Shown piece by piece: positions 38,975 through 47,802 of a stretch of 64,000 nucleotides of DNA. A model generated the notes under the pieces. The model was not told where the DNA came from. It did no database searches and saw nothing but the letters and a program-made list of their open reading frames with translations. How positions within the stretch are numbered: the stretch's first letter is position 1; each line of letters starts with the position of its first letter. The DNA is from Erysipelothrix sp. HDW6A (GTDB lineage: Bacteria > Bacillota_I > Bacilli_A > Erysipelotrichales > Erysipelotrichaceae). Location: assembly GCF_011400295.1 (NCBI RefSeq), contig NZ_CP049859.1, forward strand, positions 372,001 through 436,000, in the 5' to 3' direction. A program made the translations under genes and the position numbers.

Positions 38975-39661
38975 ATGACCTACGAAACATTATTAATCGA
39001 TATTGATAATACGATATTAAATTTTAAAGCAGCAGAAGAAATAGCATTCAGAGAGTTACTTCATGAATTAAAGATTCCATATTCTGAGGAGCTTAAGAAA
39101 CATTACCATAAGATCAATAAGAAATTATGGATCGATTACGAGAATGGTGTCATAGAGAGTAATGTGATTAGTGAACAACGATTTGCGCGTTCATTAGAGG
39201 AATATAAACTCCCTTATACCGGTATAGAGCTTGATCAAATGTACCGTCATCATATTGAAGAAAATAATGTCCTCATGCCAAATGCATTAGAGATGCTTGA
39301 AGAAGTATCAAAAAATGGTTACAAACTAGGAATTGTTACAAACGGTGTAGCTTCATCTCAATACAAACGACTTGAATATGCAGGAATTAAAGATATGTTT
39401 GAAGTAATTGCTGTAAGTTCAGAAGTGGGTGTCGCTAAACCACACTTGCCATTTTTTGAGGCAGTATTTAAAGGTTTTGATTCAATTGATATTTCTAAGA
39501 CTATTATCCTTGGAGACTCCTTATATGCAGATATCCAAGGTGGACTAAACGCTAACATCGCAACATGCTGGTATAATCCGTATCGTGTAGAAAATGATAC
39601 AGACTTCAAACCCACTTATGAAATTCATGACTTATTAGAATTTCTAGAAATTGTAAGATAA
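38975..39661 (+). CDS. HAD-superfamily hydrolase, YjjG-like nucleotidase
   Basis: A 228-residue HAD phosphatase. Motif I is LLIDIDNTILNF (nucleophile and acid aspartates), the helical cap runs to about residue 85, motif II is IVTNGVASSQ, motif III lysine is in EVGVAKPHLPFF, and motif IV is ILGDSLYADIQGG. The sequence fits the YjjG/noncanonical pyrimidine nucleotidase branch, which dephosphorylates nucleoside monophosphates including damaged ones. The true start at 38975 follows AAAGGAG; an upstream in-frame ATG is in the promoter region. The MutS-like gene starts one base after its stop. Confidence 0.85.
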   Translation: MTYETLLIDIDNTILNFKAAEEIAFRELLHELKIPYSEELKKHYHKINKKLWIDYENGVIESNVISEQRFARSLEEYKLPYTGIELDQMYRHHIEENNVLMPNALEMLEEVSKNGYKLGIVTNGVASSQYKRLEYAGIKDMFEVIAVSSEVGVAKPHLPFFEAVFKGFDSIDISKTIILGDSLYADIQGGLNANIATCWYNPYRVENDTDFKPTYEIHDLLEFLEIVR

Positions 39662-39662
39662 T

Positions 39663-41321
39663 ATGGATATGATACTTATTGTACTCATAGTATTAGGAAT
39701 TCCAATTGGAGTTATGATCTATGTTTATCTACAAAATCAAGATGCATTAAATGCAATAAAGAATAATTTTGGTATGAAACCTGAGTTTGATGAACGTCGT
39801 CAAATGAAATCAGTTGAAGAGTACCACCGTGTGTTTCCTAGTGAATCAATCATTGATGATACAACTTGGAATGATTTAGATATGGATGCTATATACTTAT
39901 CCATTAATAATACGCAATCAACAATGGGAGAGACCGTCTTGTACTCACACCTTAGAAATCAAGGCGAGTTTAATCGTGACAAACTAGAAAGTGCTGTTAA
40001 GTACTTTACTGAAAATCCCGAAAAACGTTATGATATTCAAAAGAATTTGAATATAGTTGATAAGAATGATAATGCTGAAGTTCTTACATCCTTAACAATC
40101 AATCATAAAGCATTTAACGTTCCCTATGGTTCTTATTCTATTATGAGAATAGCAATGATATTGGGAATTGTACTGTTGTTTGTACGAGTTGAGATTGGTC
40201 TTCCGCTAATAGTATTAACGTATATTAGTAATTACTTACTCAATGAGAAGTTCACCAAACTTGTATCGTATCGTATTGAATCTTTATCTCATATTATGTC
40301 AATGATTCGTGCAGCTAAGAAATTCAACAATACAGACGAGCTCGTATCGTTTGTAGATAGCGATGCTTTCAAGAAGTCACTTAAAAAGTTCGGACATCTT
40401 AATGCTATATATTCTTTTGCGCTTCCAAAATCGTCCATTGGTGGGACAATGGAAGGATTGTTTAATGATCTCGTCAATGTATTTTTCTTAATTACACCAT
40501 TAGCTTTCCGTAAGGTAAGTAGCTTAATTGATGAAAATGTTGATGATCTATTAGTGATTTACGACTTCATCGGTTATCTCGACATGAGTATCGCGATTGC
40601 TTCCTATCGTAAGAGTTTAACTCATTATTGTCATATAGAATTTGATGAATCATTAAAAGCACCAGATGTTGTGAATGTGAAGCATCCACTGATTGAAGAT
40701 GTTGCTGTAGGAAACACAATAAGGTTACCACAGTACAATATCATTACTGGGTCTAACGCTTCAGGTAAGTCTACATTTGTTAGAGCAGTCACCATTAATG
40801 CCTTACTAGGCCAAAGAATTAACACCTGTACTGCTGAGTCCTTTGCTATGCGACCAAGCTTCATTATTACCTCAATGGCAATACGTGACGATGTAGAGTC
40901 TGGGGATAGTTACTTTGTAAGTGAGACTAAATCAATTAAGAGAATTTTAGAAAATGTAAGTATTCAAGATTATTCTTTGGTTGTTATTGATGAAATCCTA
41001 AAGGGTACGAATACAATTGAGAGAATATCTGCTTCTGCATCGGTATTGAATGCATTATCAAAAGAAGCGTGTTGTGTCCTTGCTGCTACACACGATATTG
41101 AACTTACTGAGATGCTTTCTGATTACTACACAAACTCTCATTTCCGAGAAACAATTACGGATCATGAAATATCCTTTGATTACATCATCAAAGAAGGTCC
41201 ATCAAATACTCGTAATGCTATTAAGTTATTAGAAATCATTGGTTATGATAAAGAACTGATTGATCTTGCTAATGAGTTGGCACAAGAATTTAAAGAAAAT
41301 AGAAAATGGAAAAAACTGTAA
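39663..41321 (+). CDS. Membrane-anchored MutS-like ATPase
   Basis: A 552-residue protein. It begins with a membrane helix (residues about 4-23, ILIVLIVLGIPIGVMIYVYL), followed by a helical region resembling MutS domain III. A second hydrophobic pair lies near 158-190. The C-terminal MutS_V ATPase has Walker A ITGSNASGKSTFVRAV (about 362), SMAIRDDVESGDSYFVSE, Walker B SLVVIDEILKGTNTIER and LAATHDIEL. It lacks the mismatch-recognition and connector domains of MutS. Its role is unknown. The membrane anchor argues against classic mismatch repair. The start is one base after the HAD gene stop, with only a weak ribosome site. Confidence 0.82.
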   Translation: MDMILIVLIVLGIPIGVMIYVYLQNQDALNAIKNNFGMKPEFDERRQMKSVEEYHRVFPSESIIDDTTWNDLDMDAIYLSINNTQSTMGETVLYSHLRNQGEFNRDKLESAVKYFTENPEKRYDIQKNLNIVDKNDNAEVLTSLTINHKAFNVPYGSYSIMRIAMILGIVLLFVRVEIGLPLIVLTYISNYLLNEKFTKLVSYRIESLSHIMSMIRAAKKFNNTDELVSFVDSDAFKKSLKKFGHLNAIYSFALPKSSIGGTMEGLFNDLVNVFFLITPLAFRKVSSLIDENVDDLLVIYDFIGYLDMSIAIASYRKSLTHYCHIEFDESLKAPDVVNVKHPLIEDVAVGNTIRLPQYNIITGSNASGKSTFVRAVTINALLGQRINTCTAESFAMRPSFIITSMAIRDDVESGDSYFVSETKSIKRILENVSIQDYSLVVIDEILKGTNTIERISASASVLNALSKEACCVLAATHDIELTEMLSDYYTNSHFRETITDHEISFDYIIKEGPSNTRNAIKLLEIIGYDKELIDLANELAQEFKENRKWKKL

Positions 41322-41323
41322 AA

Positions 41324-41352
41324 GAAAACACAAGCTCAGCTTGTGTTTTTCA
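41324..41352. terminator. Bidirectional terminator between the MutS-like gene and nfu
   Basis: A perfect 11-bp stem (41325-41335 with 41339-41349) has a TCA loop and A/T runs on both sides. It lies between two convergent genes. Confidence 0.85.
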
Positions 41353-41355
41353 ATG

Positions 41356-41595
41356 CTATAAATCGTAATCTTCGGCGATAACACCTGTTACTTCAGGAAT
41401 TTCGTCCATTAGTAGTGCTTCAACACCACCACGTAGAGTATAGTCGATAAGCCCACAACCAATACATGCTCCAAGAAGTCTTACAGTAACGATTCCGTTT
41501 TCATCGACACTTACAAACTCCATATCTCCACCATCACGTTGGATATAGGGTCTAATTTTATCTAATGATTTTATAATACGTTCTTCAAGTGTCAT
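41356..41595 (-). CDS. NifU-like (Nfu) iron-sulfur scaffold domain protein
   Basis: A 79-residue protein that consists only of the NifU C-terminal domain: IRPYIQRDGGDMEFVSVDENGIVTVRLLGAC, then IGCGL, with the cluster-binding C-x2-C pair at residues 44 and 47. Such proteins carry Fe-S clusters to target enzymes. Possible clients in this window include MutY and NrdG. The start at 41595 has AGGGGTG upstream on the minus strand. It follows the YuiD-like gene by four bases on the same transcript. Confidence 0.88.
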   Translation of the reverse strand: MTLEERIIKSLDKIRPYIQRDGGDMEFVSVDENGIVTVRLLGACIGCGLIDYTLRGGVEALLMDEIPEVTGVIAEDYDL

Positions 41596-41599
41596 CGAA

Positions 41600-42061
41600 T
41601 CACCCCTTAACAAAGAAGAATAGAACTGATGAAGTAATAAAGCCTAATAATAGACCACCAAATACTTCAACCCATTTATGACCAAGTACTTCTTTTACTT
41701 TCTCGCGGTACACAGGATTATCAAGTGTAGTTGATGTTAATATTTCTATATCTTGAATCAATTGCTTTGTCATTTTAATGTTTTGTCCAGCATAGTATCG
41801 TACGTTTGCTGCATCATAGATTACAGTTAGTGAGAATACTAATGAAATAAAGAAAAACTCTGACTTAAAGTTTGATAAATATCCGTAGGACATACACAAG
41901 CCAATAACAAGCGCAGTATGAGAACTAGGGAATCCACCGCTATCAAATACCAATCCAAGATTACGTTCTTCTGTTCTTAGATAGTAGAATAGTGGTTTTA
42001 ATACTTGTGCTAATAAATTTGCTGTAATTGCAGCAATAATTGGATAATACGTTGCGCTCAT
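41600..42061 (-). CDS. YuiD-like divergent PAP2-family membrane protein
   Basis: A 153-residue membrane protein of the DUF212/divergent PAP2 family (acid-phosphatase/haloperoxidase-related). Segments are YYPIIAAITANLLAQVLKPLFYYLR, FDSGGFPSSHTALVIGLCMSYG (the PSSHT motif holds the phosphatase-type histidine), IYDAANVRYYAGQN and LGHKWVEVFGGLLLGF. About four helices are visible. A phosphatase acting on a lipid-like substrate is possible but unproven. It is upstream of nfu and divergent from the S1-PGI gene. Confidence 0.85.
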   Translation of the reverse strand: MSATYYPIIAAITANLLAQVLKPLFYYLRTEERNLGLVFDSGGFPSSHTALVIGLCMSYGYLSNFKSEFFFISLVFSLTVIYDAANVRYYAGQNIKMTKQLIQDIEILTSTTLDNPVYREKVKEVLGHKWVEVFGGLLLGFITSSVLFFFVKG

Positions 42062-42131
42062 AATTCACCTCGAAATCATTATACCATACATTAACAATAT
42101 GATATAATGAGAATGTTGTTGAGGTAAAAAA

Positions 42132-43766
42132 ATGAAACGTAAGTATCGAAATGGTCAAATAGTAGAAGGTGTAATTACTGGTATTCAGCCGTATGGTGCA
42201 TTTGTTTCTATAGATGAGAATACGACAGGTCTGATTCATATCTCTGAAATATCCGATGAGTTTGTACGTGATATTAATTACTTCGTAACCCAGGGGGAAC
42301 GCGTAATAGCGAAGGTTATTGATTCAAGTGATGGTTCACAGCAGCTTAGATTATCACTCAAAGCTTTGAATTACTCGTCACGTCGTAATCGTGAAGATAA
42401 GGGCTATCGTCGAGCGAATTTACCAAGTTCTGATCTTGGATTCACTACACTTGCAGAAATTATGCCTCAATGGTTGAAAGAGGAGGAAAAGGAAATGGTT
42501 AAAGTAGACTTAAGTCATGCATTATTAGAAGGTAATGTTCTTGATTATCAAGAAGAAGTTAATCGTATTCATGAAATGATCCATCAAAAATCAGGTAAAG
42601 GTAATGATTATCTTGGTTGGTTAGACTGGACAGAAAACTATGATAAAGATGAATTTGAACGTGTAAAACAAGCAGCTAAACGTATTCAAAAACAAGCAGA
42701 TGTTTTATTAGTATGTGGTATTGGTGGTTCATATCTAGGAGCACGTGCTGCTATCGAGATGATTCAAGGTCCTTTTGCGAAAAACAATCTTGAAGTAATC
42801 TATGTTGGGAATACATTCTCATCAACAGCAATTACTCGTGTATTAGAATACATCAAAGATAAAGAAGTAGCAGTAAACGTTATTTCAAAATCAGGTACTA
42901 CAACAGAAACAGCATTAGCATTCCGCTTAATTCGTCACTTCATGGAAGAAAAATATGGCGAACAAGCATCAGAAAGAATCTATGCTACAACTGATAAAGA
43001 ACGTGGATTATTAAAACCACTAGCAGATCAAAAAGGTTATGAAACATTTGTAATTCCTGATGATATCGGAGGACGATTCTCAGTTATTACTCCTGTAGGA
43101 TTATTACCAATTGCTGCAGCAGGTATCGACATTGACGCATTAATGCAAGGTGTTAAAGATGCTACATTCGAATTAAACAATCCAAACTTAGAAGAAAACT
43201 CAGCATATGTTTATGCAGTAGTTCGTCGTATGTTAGAAAAACAGGGTAAATCAGTAGAGATGTTTGTAAGCTACGAATCGCACCTTGTATTCTTAGCAGA
43301 GTGGTGGAAACAATTATTCGGTGAGTCAGAAGGTAAAGAAGGCAAAGGTTTATTACCAGCAAGCGTAAACTTCTCAACAGACTTACACTCAATGGGGCAA
43401 TTTGTTCAAGATGGAACTAAAGTTCTATTTGAAACAGTTATCCGTGTAGACGAACCAATTGAAGATGGTATCGTTCCTTCAGAAGAAGGGGATATTGATC
43501 AATTAAACTACTTAGCAGGTAAGAGCTTAAATTGGATTAATGAAAAAGCATTCGAAGGAACACTTGAAGCTCACGAAGTTACAGGTAATGTTCCAAACGT
43601 GCTTATTACAATTGAGAAAACAGATGCATATAACTTCGGTTATCTTGTATACTTCTTCTTTAAAGCATTAGCAATGTCTGTGTATATGTTAGATGTTAAC
43701 CCATTTGACCAACCAGGTGTTGAAGTTTACAAGAAGAACATGTTTAGACTTTTAGGTAAAAAATAA
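42132..43766 (+). CDS. pgi: S1 RNA-binding domain fused in frame to glucose-6-phosphate isomerase
   Basis: One open frame of 544 residues. Residues 1-121 are an S1 protein of the YugI/general stress protein 13 type (GQIVEGVITGIQPYGAFVSIDENTTGLIHISEIS, then RVIAKVID and QLRLSLKAL). Residues 122-544 are a complete bacillus-type glucose-6-phosphate isomerase (LLVCGIGGSYLGARAAIE, VISKSGTTTETALAFR, GGRFSVITPVGLLPIAAAG, VNFSTDLHSMGQ, NPFDQPGVEVYKKN). In related bacteria the two are often separate neighbouring genes. A single base change (GAA to TAA before the pgi start) would restore a stop. A strong ribosome site inside the frame suggests that PGI is also made alone. Confidence 0.85.
   Translation: MKRKYRNGQIVEGVITGIQPYGAFVSIDENTTGLIHISEISDEFVRDINYFVTQGERVIAKVIDSSDGSQQLRLSLKALNYSSRRNREDKGYRRANLPSSDLGFTTLAEIMPQWLKEEEKEMVKVDLSHALLEGNVLDYQEEVNRIHEMIHQKSGKGNDYLGWLDWTENYDKDEFERVKQAAKRIQKQADVLLVCGIGGSYLGARAAIEMIQGPFAKNNLEVIYVGNTFSSTAITRVLEYIKDKEVAVNVISKSGTTTETALAFRLIRHFMEEKYGEQASERIYATTDKERGLLKPLADQKGYETFVIPDDIGGRFSVITPVGLLPIAAAGIDIDALMQGVKDATFELNNPNLEENSAYVYAVVRRMLEKQGKSVEMFVSYESHLVFLAEWWKQLFGESEGKEGKGLLPASVNFSTDLHSMGQFVQDGTKVLFETVIRVDEPIEDGIVPSEEGDIDQLNYLAGKSLNWINEKAFEGTLEAHEVTGNVPNVLITIEKTDAYNFGYLVYFFFKALAMSVYMLDVNPFDQPGVEVYKKNMFRLLGKK
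42495..43766 (+). CDS. pgi: Glucose-6-phosphate isomerase from internal start (alternative product)
   Basis: This is the 423-residue PGI that would arise from the ATG at 42495, in frame with the S1 domain. The sequence before it (42478-42492) has GAGGAGG followed by AAGGA, far stronger than needed by chance. The protein begins MVKVDLSHALL, as separate PGI proteins of Firmicutes do, and lacks nothing at its N-terminus. It converts glucose-6-phosphate to fructose-6-phosphate in glycolysis. Whether the fused form, the short form or both are made cannot be told from sequence. If the missing stop is a sequence error, this is the true gene and the S1 protein ends near 42480. Confidence 0.55.
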   Translation: MVKVDLSHALLEGNVLDYQEEVNRIHEMIHQKSGKGNDYLGWLDWTENYDKDEFERVKQAAKRIQKQADVLLVCGIGGSYLGARAAIEMIQGPFAKNNLEVIYVGNTFSSTAITRVLEYIKDKEVAVNVISKSGTTTETALAFRLIRHFMEEKYGEQASERIYATTDKERGLLKPLADQKGYETFVIPDDIGGRFSVITPVGLLPIAAAGIDIDALMQGVKDATFELNNPNLEENSAYVYAVVRRMLEKQGKSVEMFVSYESHLVFLAEWWKQLFGESEGKEGKGLLPASVNFSTDLHSMGQFVQDGTKVLFETVIRVDEPIEDGIVPSEEGDIDQLNYLAGKSLNWINEKAFEGTLEAHEVTGNVPNVLITIEKTDAYNFGYLVYFFFKALAMSVYMLDVNPFDQPGVEVYKKNMFRLLGKK

Positions 43767-43770
43767 AAAT

Positions 43771-43805
43771 AAGACTCTAGAAAACTAAATCTAGAGTCTT
43801 TTTTT
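43771..43805 (+). terminator. Terminator after pgi
   Basis: A perfect 10-bp stem (43771-43780 with 43791-43800) has a 10-base loop and ends in seven T residues. Confidence 0.88.
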
Positions 43806-43815
43806 GCAAAAAAAT

Positions 43816-43835
43816 AAAAGAGCCTAAGCTCTTTT
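43816..43835. terminator. Second hairpin after pgi
   Basis: A perfect 8-bp stem (43816-43823 with 43828-43835) has a CTAA loop and A/T flanks. It may be a backup terminator, or the end of a lost minus-strand gene. Confidence 0.55.
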
Positions 43836-43841
43836 GATTTT

Positions 43842-44113
43842 ATTATTAACCTACCCAAACTATCTCGTACATAGAAGATAGGTTAGAGCGCCGGAAGTAT
43901 GAGGTTTGGAGATTGATTTCATGAATTTTAGCAATGGCACTTGCTAAGATTTGATATCACTTCCATGACTGACAGAGCCTACCAAACAATGTCATTCATT
44001 GCGCTTATGGATACATTATACACAGATGATGATAGAATTACTAACAATATGCGACTAAGTGATAAAGTTTTATTGCAAATTTATATAATAACGAAGCTAT
44101 TGACCGACTTTGT
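43842..44113. other. Intergenic stretch without a supported gene
   Basis: This region between the pgi terminators and msrA holds no gene I can support. A 92-codon frame at 43941-44219 runs into the msrA tail and lacks a ribosome site. On the minus strand a short stop-ended frame (ending at 43846, about 36 codons, with IAKIHEINLQTSYFRR) looks coding-like, and the hairpin just beyond it would suit as its terminator. This may be a decayed gene. Confidence 0.4.
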
Positions 44114-44114
44114 G

Positions 44115-44146
44115 AAAAAAAGAGCGAAAATTTACCCTTTTCGCTC
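44115..44146 (-). terminator. Terminator of msrA
   Basis: A 9-bp stem (44122-44130 with 44138-44146) is followed on the minus strand by a T-run. It overlaps the end of msrA. Confidence 0.82.
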
Positions 44147-44658
44147 ATCTTTCAACTCTTCTTGTTTAATTACTGAGAAATCAACATGGCAGTATCCACC
44201 CGGATTATTGATTAAATAGTTCTGATGATAGTCTTCAGCCTTTACAAAATTTTCTAGTGGTAAGACTTCTACAACTAAGTTCTTGTCGAATTTATTTTGA
44301 TAGGAGTCTACTACTTTCTTGATGCGCTCTAGTTCTTCTTCATCTTGAGTATAGATTCCAGTTCGATACTGTGTTCCAATATCGTTTCCTTGTTGATTTA
44401 AAAGAGTTGGATCAATGATTCTAAATAAATGATTAACGATATCTTCTAATGAAATAATAGCGTGATTGTAGAAGAGCATTACAGCTTCAACATGCCCTGT
44501 TTTACCTGTGCATACTTCCTCATAGGTAACTTCTTCACTATTTCCGTTGGCATAACCAACAGACGTATTTACAATCCCTTTAAGTCGATTAAAATATTCC
44601 TCTACACCCCAGAAGCATCCCCAGCAACTGTAATCACTTTAATATCTCGAGTTAACAT
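44132..44658 (-). pseudogene. msrA: Peptide methionine sulfoxide reductase A, frameshifted
   Basis: The reading frame begins at 44658 (after GGAGGG) and gives DIKVITVAG, then breaks at the run of four C at 44619-44622 (plus strand). Adding one base restores GGCFWGVEEYFNRLKG, the catalytic GCFWG motif, and the rest of a normal MsrA follows: GYANGNSEEVTYEEVCTGKTGHVE, YRTGIYTQDEEELE, and PGGYCHVDFS near the end. MsrA reduces methionine-S-sulfoxide in damaged proteins. Without the base, translation stops soon after the break. A downstream internal start would lack the active-site cysteine. The lesion may be a sequencing error in a homopolymer or a true recent mutation. Confidence 0.82.
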
Positions 44659-44719
44659 AAACATCCCTCCGTTTGTTTTCATAATATCATATCTTGGTAT
44701 GAACTCCTCAACATATGCA

Positions 44720-44754
44720 AAGAAAAACCTCTTGAATCTAAAACTCAAGAGGTT
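44720..44754 (-). terminator. Terminator of nrdDG
   Basis: A perfect 10-bp stem (44726-44735 with 44745-44754) is followed on the minus strand by a T-rich tail. Confidence 0.85.
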
Positions 44755-44759
44755 AATTA

Positions 44760-45304
44760 TTATACGAATATATCGTCATCTCTGTCCTTATCATCTTCAG
44801 GAGGATCAACATACACTGTTGATTCTACAGGTTTTCCTGCTTCCAATGATTTCGGAACATCAATAATTCGTTGATTAGTTGATCCTCTAAATAAGGCGGA
44901 CATACTTTTCTTACGAATCATAAAGCGTCCATCAATTACGATATCTAGTAAGCTTAGAAACTTCATGACATACGGATCATGATGTCGTTGCAAGGCTTCA
45001 TATTTAAATCCAGTATAGGACCAAAGGTTGTAGCCTTCTTCCTTTAGTGCTTTCGCAATATGATAGAGAGCTTCTGCTTGGACAAAAGGTTCACCACCGG
45101 AAAAGGTAACTTTCTTTAATCCAGCATCCAATACTTTATCGATAACTTCAGAAACTTCAATCTCAGTTCCACCTTCAAACGGTATTGATTTTTGATTGTG
45201 GCAACCGGGACAGTTGTGGGGCATCCTTGTGTAAAGATTACAGTCCGAATACCTTCACCATCAACGATTGAATCAGAGATAAATGAGCTTAAATTTACTT
45301 TCAT
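44760..45304 (-). pseudogene. nrdG: Anaerobic ribonucleotide reductase activating protein, frameshifted
   Basis: A radical-SAM enzyme that installs the glycyl radical on NrdD. The first frame (from 45304, overlapping the nrdD stop by four bases) reads SIVDGEGIRTVIFTQGCP and then diverges. The other frame continues PHNCPGCHNQKSIPFEGG to the end (TFSGGEPFVQ, YTGFKYE, DIVIDGRF, RGSTNQRIIDV). They join if one base is added to the run of four G at 45218-45221 (plus strand). The break lies inside the C-x3-C-x2-C cluster motif, so the gene as written cannot make active NrdG. Because NrdD is intact and depends on NrdG, a sequencing error is the likelier cause. Confidence 0.85.
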
Positions 45305-47631
45305 AAGAGATCATGTTTTACACGATCGTGTTCTTCAGCACGTTTTGCATTGTTGAAACGATCGAGTGTTCCTACAAGGTAACCTGTAATACGACGGATT
45401 CTCTCAAAACCAAAGTCGCCTTCAGTTTCATGACGTCCACAACTTGGACACTCGTCATTGATGATTCCTGTATATCCGCAGACTGGATCACGGTCTACAG
45501 GGTGGTTAACGGCCCCATAACCAATTTGATAGTCATGCATCATACGTACAACTTCTTCAAAGGCTTCTAGGTTTTGAGTTGTATCACCATCAAGTTCTAC
45601 ATATGTGATATGTCCACCGTTTGTGAGTGCGTGATAAGGCGCTTCTAATGCAAGTTTGTCTTTAATTGAAATATCAAAGTAAACAGGAACGTGGAATGAG
45701 TTGGTATAGTAATCACGGTCAGTAATTCCTTCAATGTTTCCAAATATTGAGCGGTCAATTGCTACGAAACGTCCAGATAAACCTTCAGCAGGAGTAGCGA
45801 TTAAGGAGAAGTTTAGACTTGTTTCTTGCGCATAAGAATCTGCTTTCTCACGCATATGCTTAACGATTTCTAAGCCAAGTTCTTGAGACGCTTCACTTTC
45901 TCCGTGGTGCTTACCTGTTAATGCTTTAAGGCATTCTGCAAGACCAATGAAACCAAATGCTAAAGTACCATGTTTTAGTACTTTGTGTAAGTTGTCTTTT
46001 GGACGAAGTGACTTAGAGTTTTTCCAAACACCTTGTCCAAGTAAGAATTTAAAGTTTGAAACACTCATATTACATTGAATACGATAACGTTCTAAAAGCT
46101 GTGTCTTTGTAAGTGCCAGTAGATGATCAAGTTCATGATAGAAACCTTCCATGTCAGGTTTCTCATTGTTTAAGATTCCGTGTTTGATACCTAAACGTAC
46201 TAAGTTGATGGATGTAAAGCTTAAGTTACCACGACCAACTACAACTTCATCATCAGGATCGTTAATATCACTCATTACACGTGTACGACATCCCATATAG
46301 GCAACTTCAGTCTCATAACGACCTTCTTTATAGTATTGCTTATTGAAGTCAGAATCGATGAATGAGAAGTTAGGGAAGAGACGTTTAGCAGATACTTTAA
46401 TTGAAAGTTTGAATAAGTCGTAGTTAATGTCTTCAGGGAAGTAGTTAACTCCTTCTTTAACTTTAAAGATTGAGATAGGGAAAATTGGAGTTTCTCCCTT
46501 ACCAAGACCTTTATCTAGAGCTTTAAGGTAGTTCTCAATTACCATACGGCCTTCAGGAGATACATCAGTACCAAAGTTAATGGAACTAAATGGAACTTGA
46601 GCACCTGCACGTGAGTGCATAGTATTTAAGTTGTGGATGAATGCTTCCATTGCTTGGAATGTAATTCTATCTGTAACACGGACTGCTTTATCATAAGCTT
46701 TGTTAATAATGCTTAAAGCCATATCGCAATCTTTAGTGAATTTTCCAAAGTCATTAACGTCAATTGTGATTGAAGTAAGACCATCGATATGTTTTAGAAT
46801 GCCTTTCATATCAACATCATCAAGCATGTCGGATATTTCTAAAAAGTCGTAAACTCTTTGTTTTAATTGTTTCTTAAATGTATAGAGAACTCCAGGAGCC
46901 ATATAATAGTCAAATGCAGGAATACTTTGTCCACCATGTTGATCATTTTGGTTGGATTGAATAGCGATAGCTGCAAGCGCAGTATATGACATAATATCTT
47001 TAGGAGGTCTTAAGTGACCATGACCTGTTGAGAATCCATGGGAGAATAATTGTTCTAAGTTAATTTGGTTACATGTAGTTGTGCCCATTGGTAGGAAATC
47101 CATATCATGAATATGAATTTGTCCTGAATCATGTGCTTCATAGAAGTCTTGATCCATTTGGTATGCTTTCGCAAACTCTTTAGAGATTGTTGAACCGAAT
47201 TGGAGCATCATTCCCATTGGACTGTTACCATCAACGTTTGCATTCTCACGCTTCTCATCGTTTTCGATTGATTCTTTATGATTCAATTTTTCAATCGCTT
47301 TAAGGAATTTATGTTGCTTAGAAATAAAAATCTTACGTGATTCATTGCGACGGTTACGGTATGAAGAAAATGCTTCATATACATCTGTAAAGTTTTGACG
47401 CAATAACTCTCTTTCAATTAGGTCTTGAATGTATTCAATTGAAATAAATTTTTCGTTTTTTGCGATTTCTTCAATCTGTCCAAGGACAGCATTATAAACA
47501 TGATTCACATCATCTGCATTATATTTTTCAGTTTCTAATGAATCAAAACCTTTTTTAATCGCAACAGCAATCTTCTCACCGTTGAATTTAGCTTTTTGAT
47601 TATCTCGTTTTAAAATCGTAATATTTTCCAT
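45301..47631 (-). CDS. nrdD: Anaerobic ribonucleoside-triphosphate reductase
   Basis: A 776-residue glycyl-radical enzyme that reduces ribonucleotides to deoxyribonucleotides without oxygen. An N-terminal ATP-cone (KRDNQKAKFNGEKIAVAIKKGF) is followed by the ten-stranded barrel (HDSGQIHIHDMDFLPMGTTTCNQINLEQL, TMHSRAGAQVPFSSINFGTD, RGNLSFTSINLVRLGIKHG). The C-terminal zinc segment is PVCGYTGIINDECPSCG, with three cysteines visible, followed by the glycyl-radical motif RRITGYLVGTLDRFNNAKRAEEHDRVKH. GGAGGAAG precedes the start. nrdG follows with a four-base overlap. Confidence 0.93.
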   Translation of the reverse strand: MENITILKRDNQKAKFNGEKIAVAIKKGFDSLETEKYNADDVNHVYNAVLGQIEEIAKNEKFISIEYIQDLIERELLRQNFTDVYEAFSSYRNRRNESRKIFISKQHKFLKAIEKLNHKESIENDEKRENANVDGNSPMGMMLQFGSTISKEFAKAYQMDQDFYEAHDSGQIHIHDMDFLPMGTTTCNQINLEQLFSHGFSTGHGHLRPPKDIMSYTALAAIAIQSNQNDQHGGQSIPAFDYYMAPGVLYTFKKQLKQRVYDFLEISDMLDDVDMKGILKHIDGLTSITIDVNDFGKFTKDCDMALSIINKAYDKAVRVTDRITFQAMEAFIHNLNTMHSRAGAQVPFSSINFGTDVSPEGRMVIENYLKALDKGLGKGETPIFPISIFKVKEGVNYFPEDINYDLFKLSIKVSAKRLFPNFSFIDSDFNKQYYKEGRYETEVAYMGCRTRVMSDINDPDDEVVVGRGNLSFTSINLVRLGIKHGILNNEKPDMEGFYHELDHLLALTKTQLLERYRIQCNMSVSNFKFLLGQGVWKNSKSLRPKDNLHKVLKHGTLAFGFIGLAECLKALTGKHHGESEASQELGLEIVKHMREKADSYAQETSLNFSLIATPAEGLSGRFVAIDRSIFGNIEGITDRDYYTNSFHVPVYFDISIKDKLALEAPYHALTNGGHITYVELDGDTTQNLEAFEEVVRMMHDYQIGYGAVNHPVDRDPVCGYTGIINDECPSCGRHETEGDFGFERIRRITGYLVGTLDRFNNAKRAEEHDRVKHDLL

Positions 47632-47700
47632 AAATCTTCCTCCATTTTTGTTCGTATCTCTATCATAACTGCTTATTATAAAAAAATCTTCTAATTCATG

Positions 47701-47729
47701 TGTGAAATGTATTTGTACATCACTTCACA
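47701..47729. promoter_or_regulatory. Imperfect dyad upstream of nrdD
   Basis: TGTGAA (47701-47706) pairs with TTCACA (47724-47729), and TGTA with TACA inside them, in the region shared by nrdD and the XRE gene. It may bind a regulator of anaerobic or redox genes. It is not a standard NrdR box or Rex site. Confidence 0.3.
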
Positions 47730-47802
47730 AGTTAAAACATTAACTATTTAACGTTTATCGTTGTTGATTTGTGATATACTGAATAAAAGGAGACAAATTA
47801 CC

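Noticed and set aside
43941..44219. A 92-codon plus-strand frame before and into msrA
   Set aside because: No ribosome site, it crosses the msrA terminator and coding end on the other strand, and the protein has no recognisable features.
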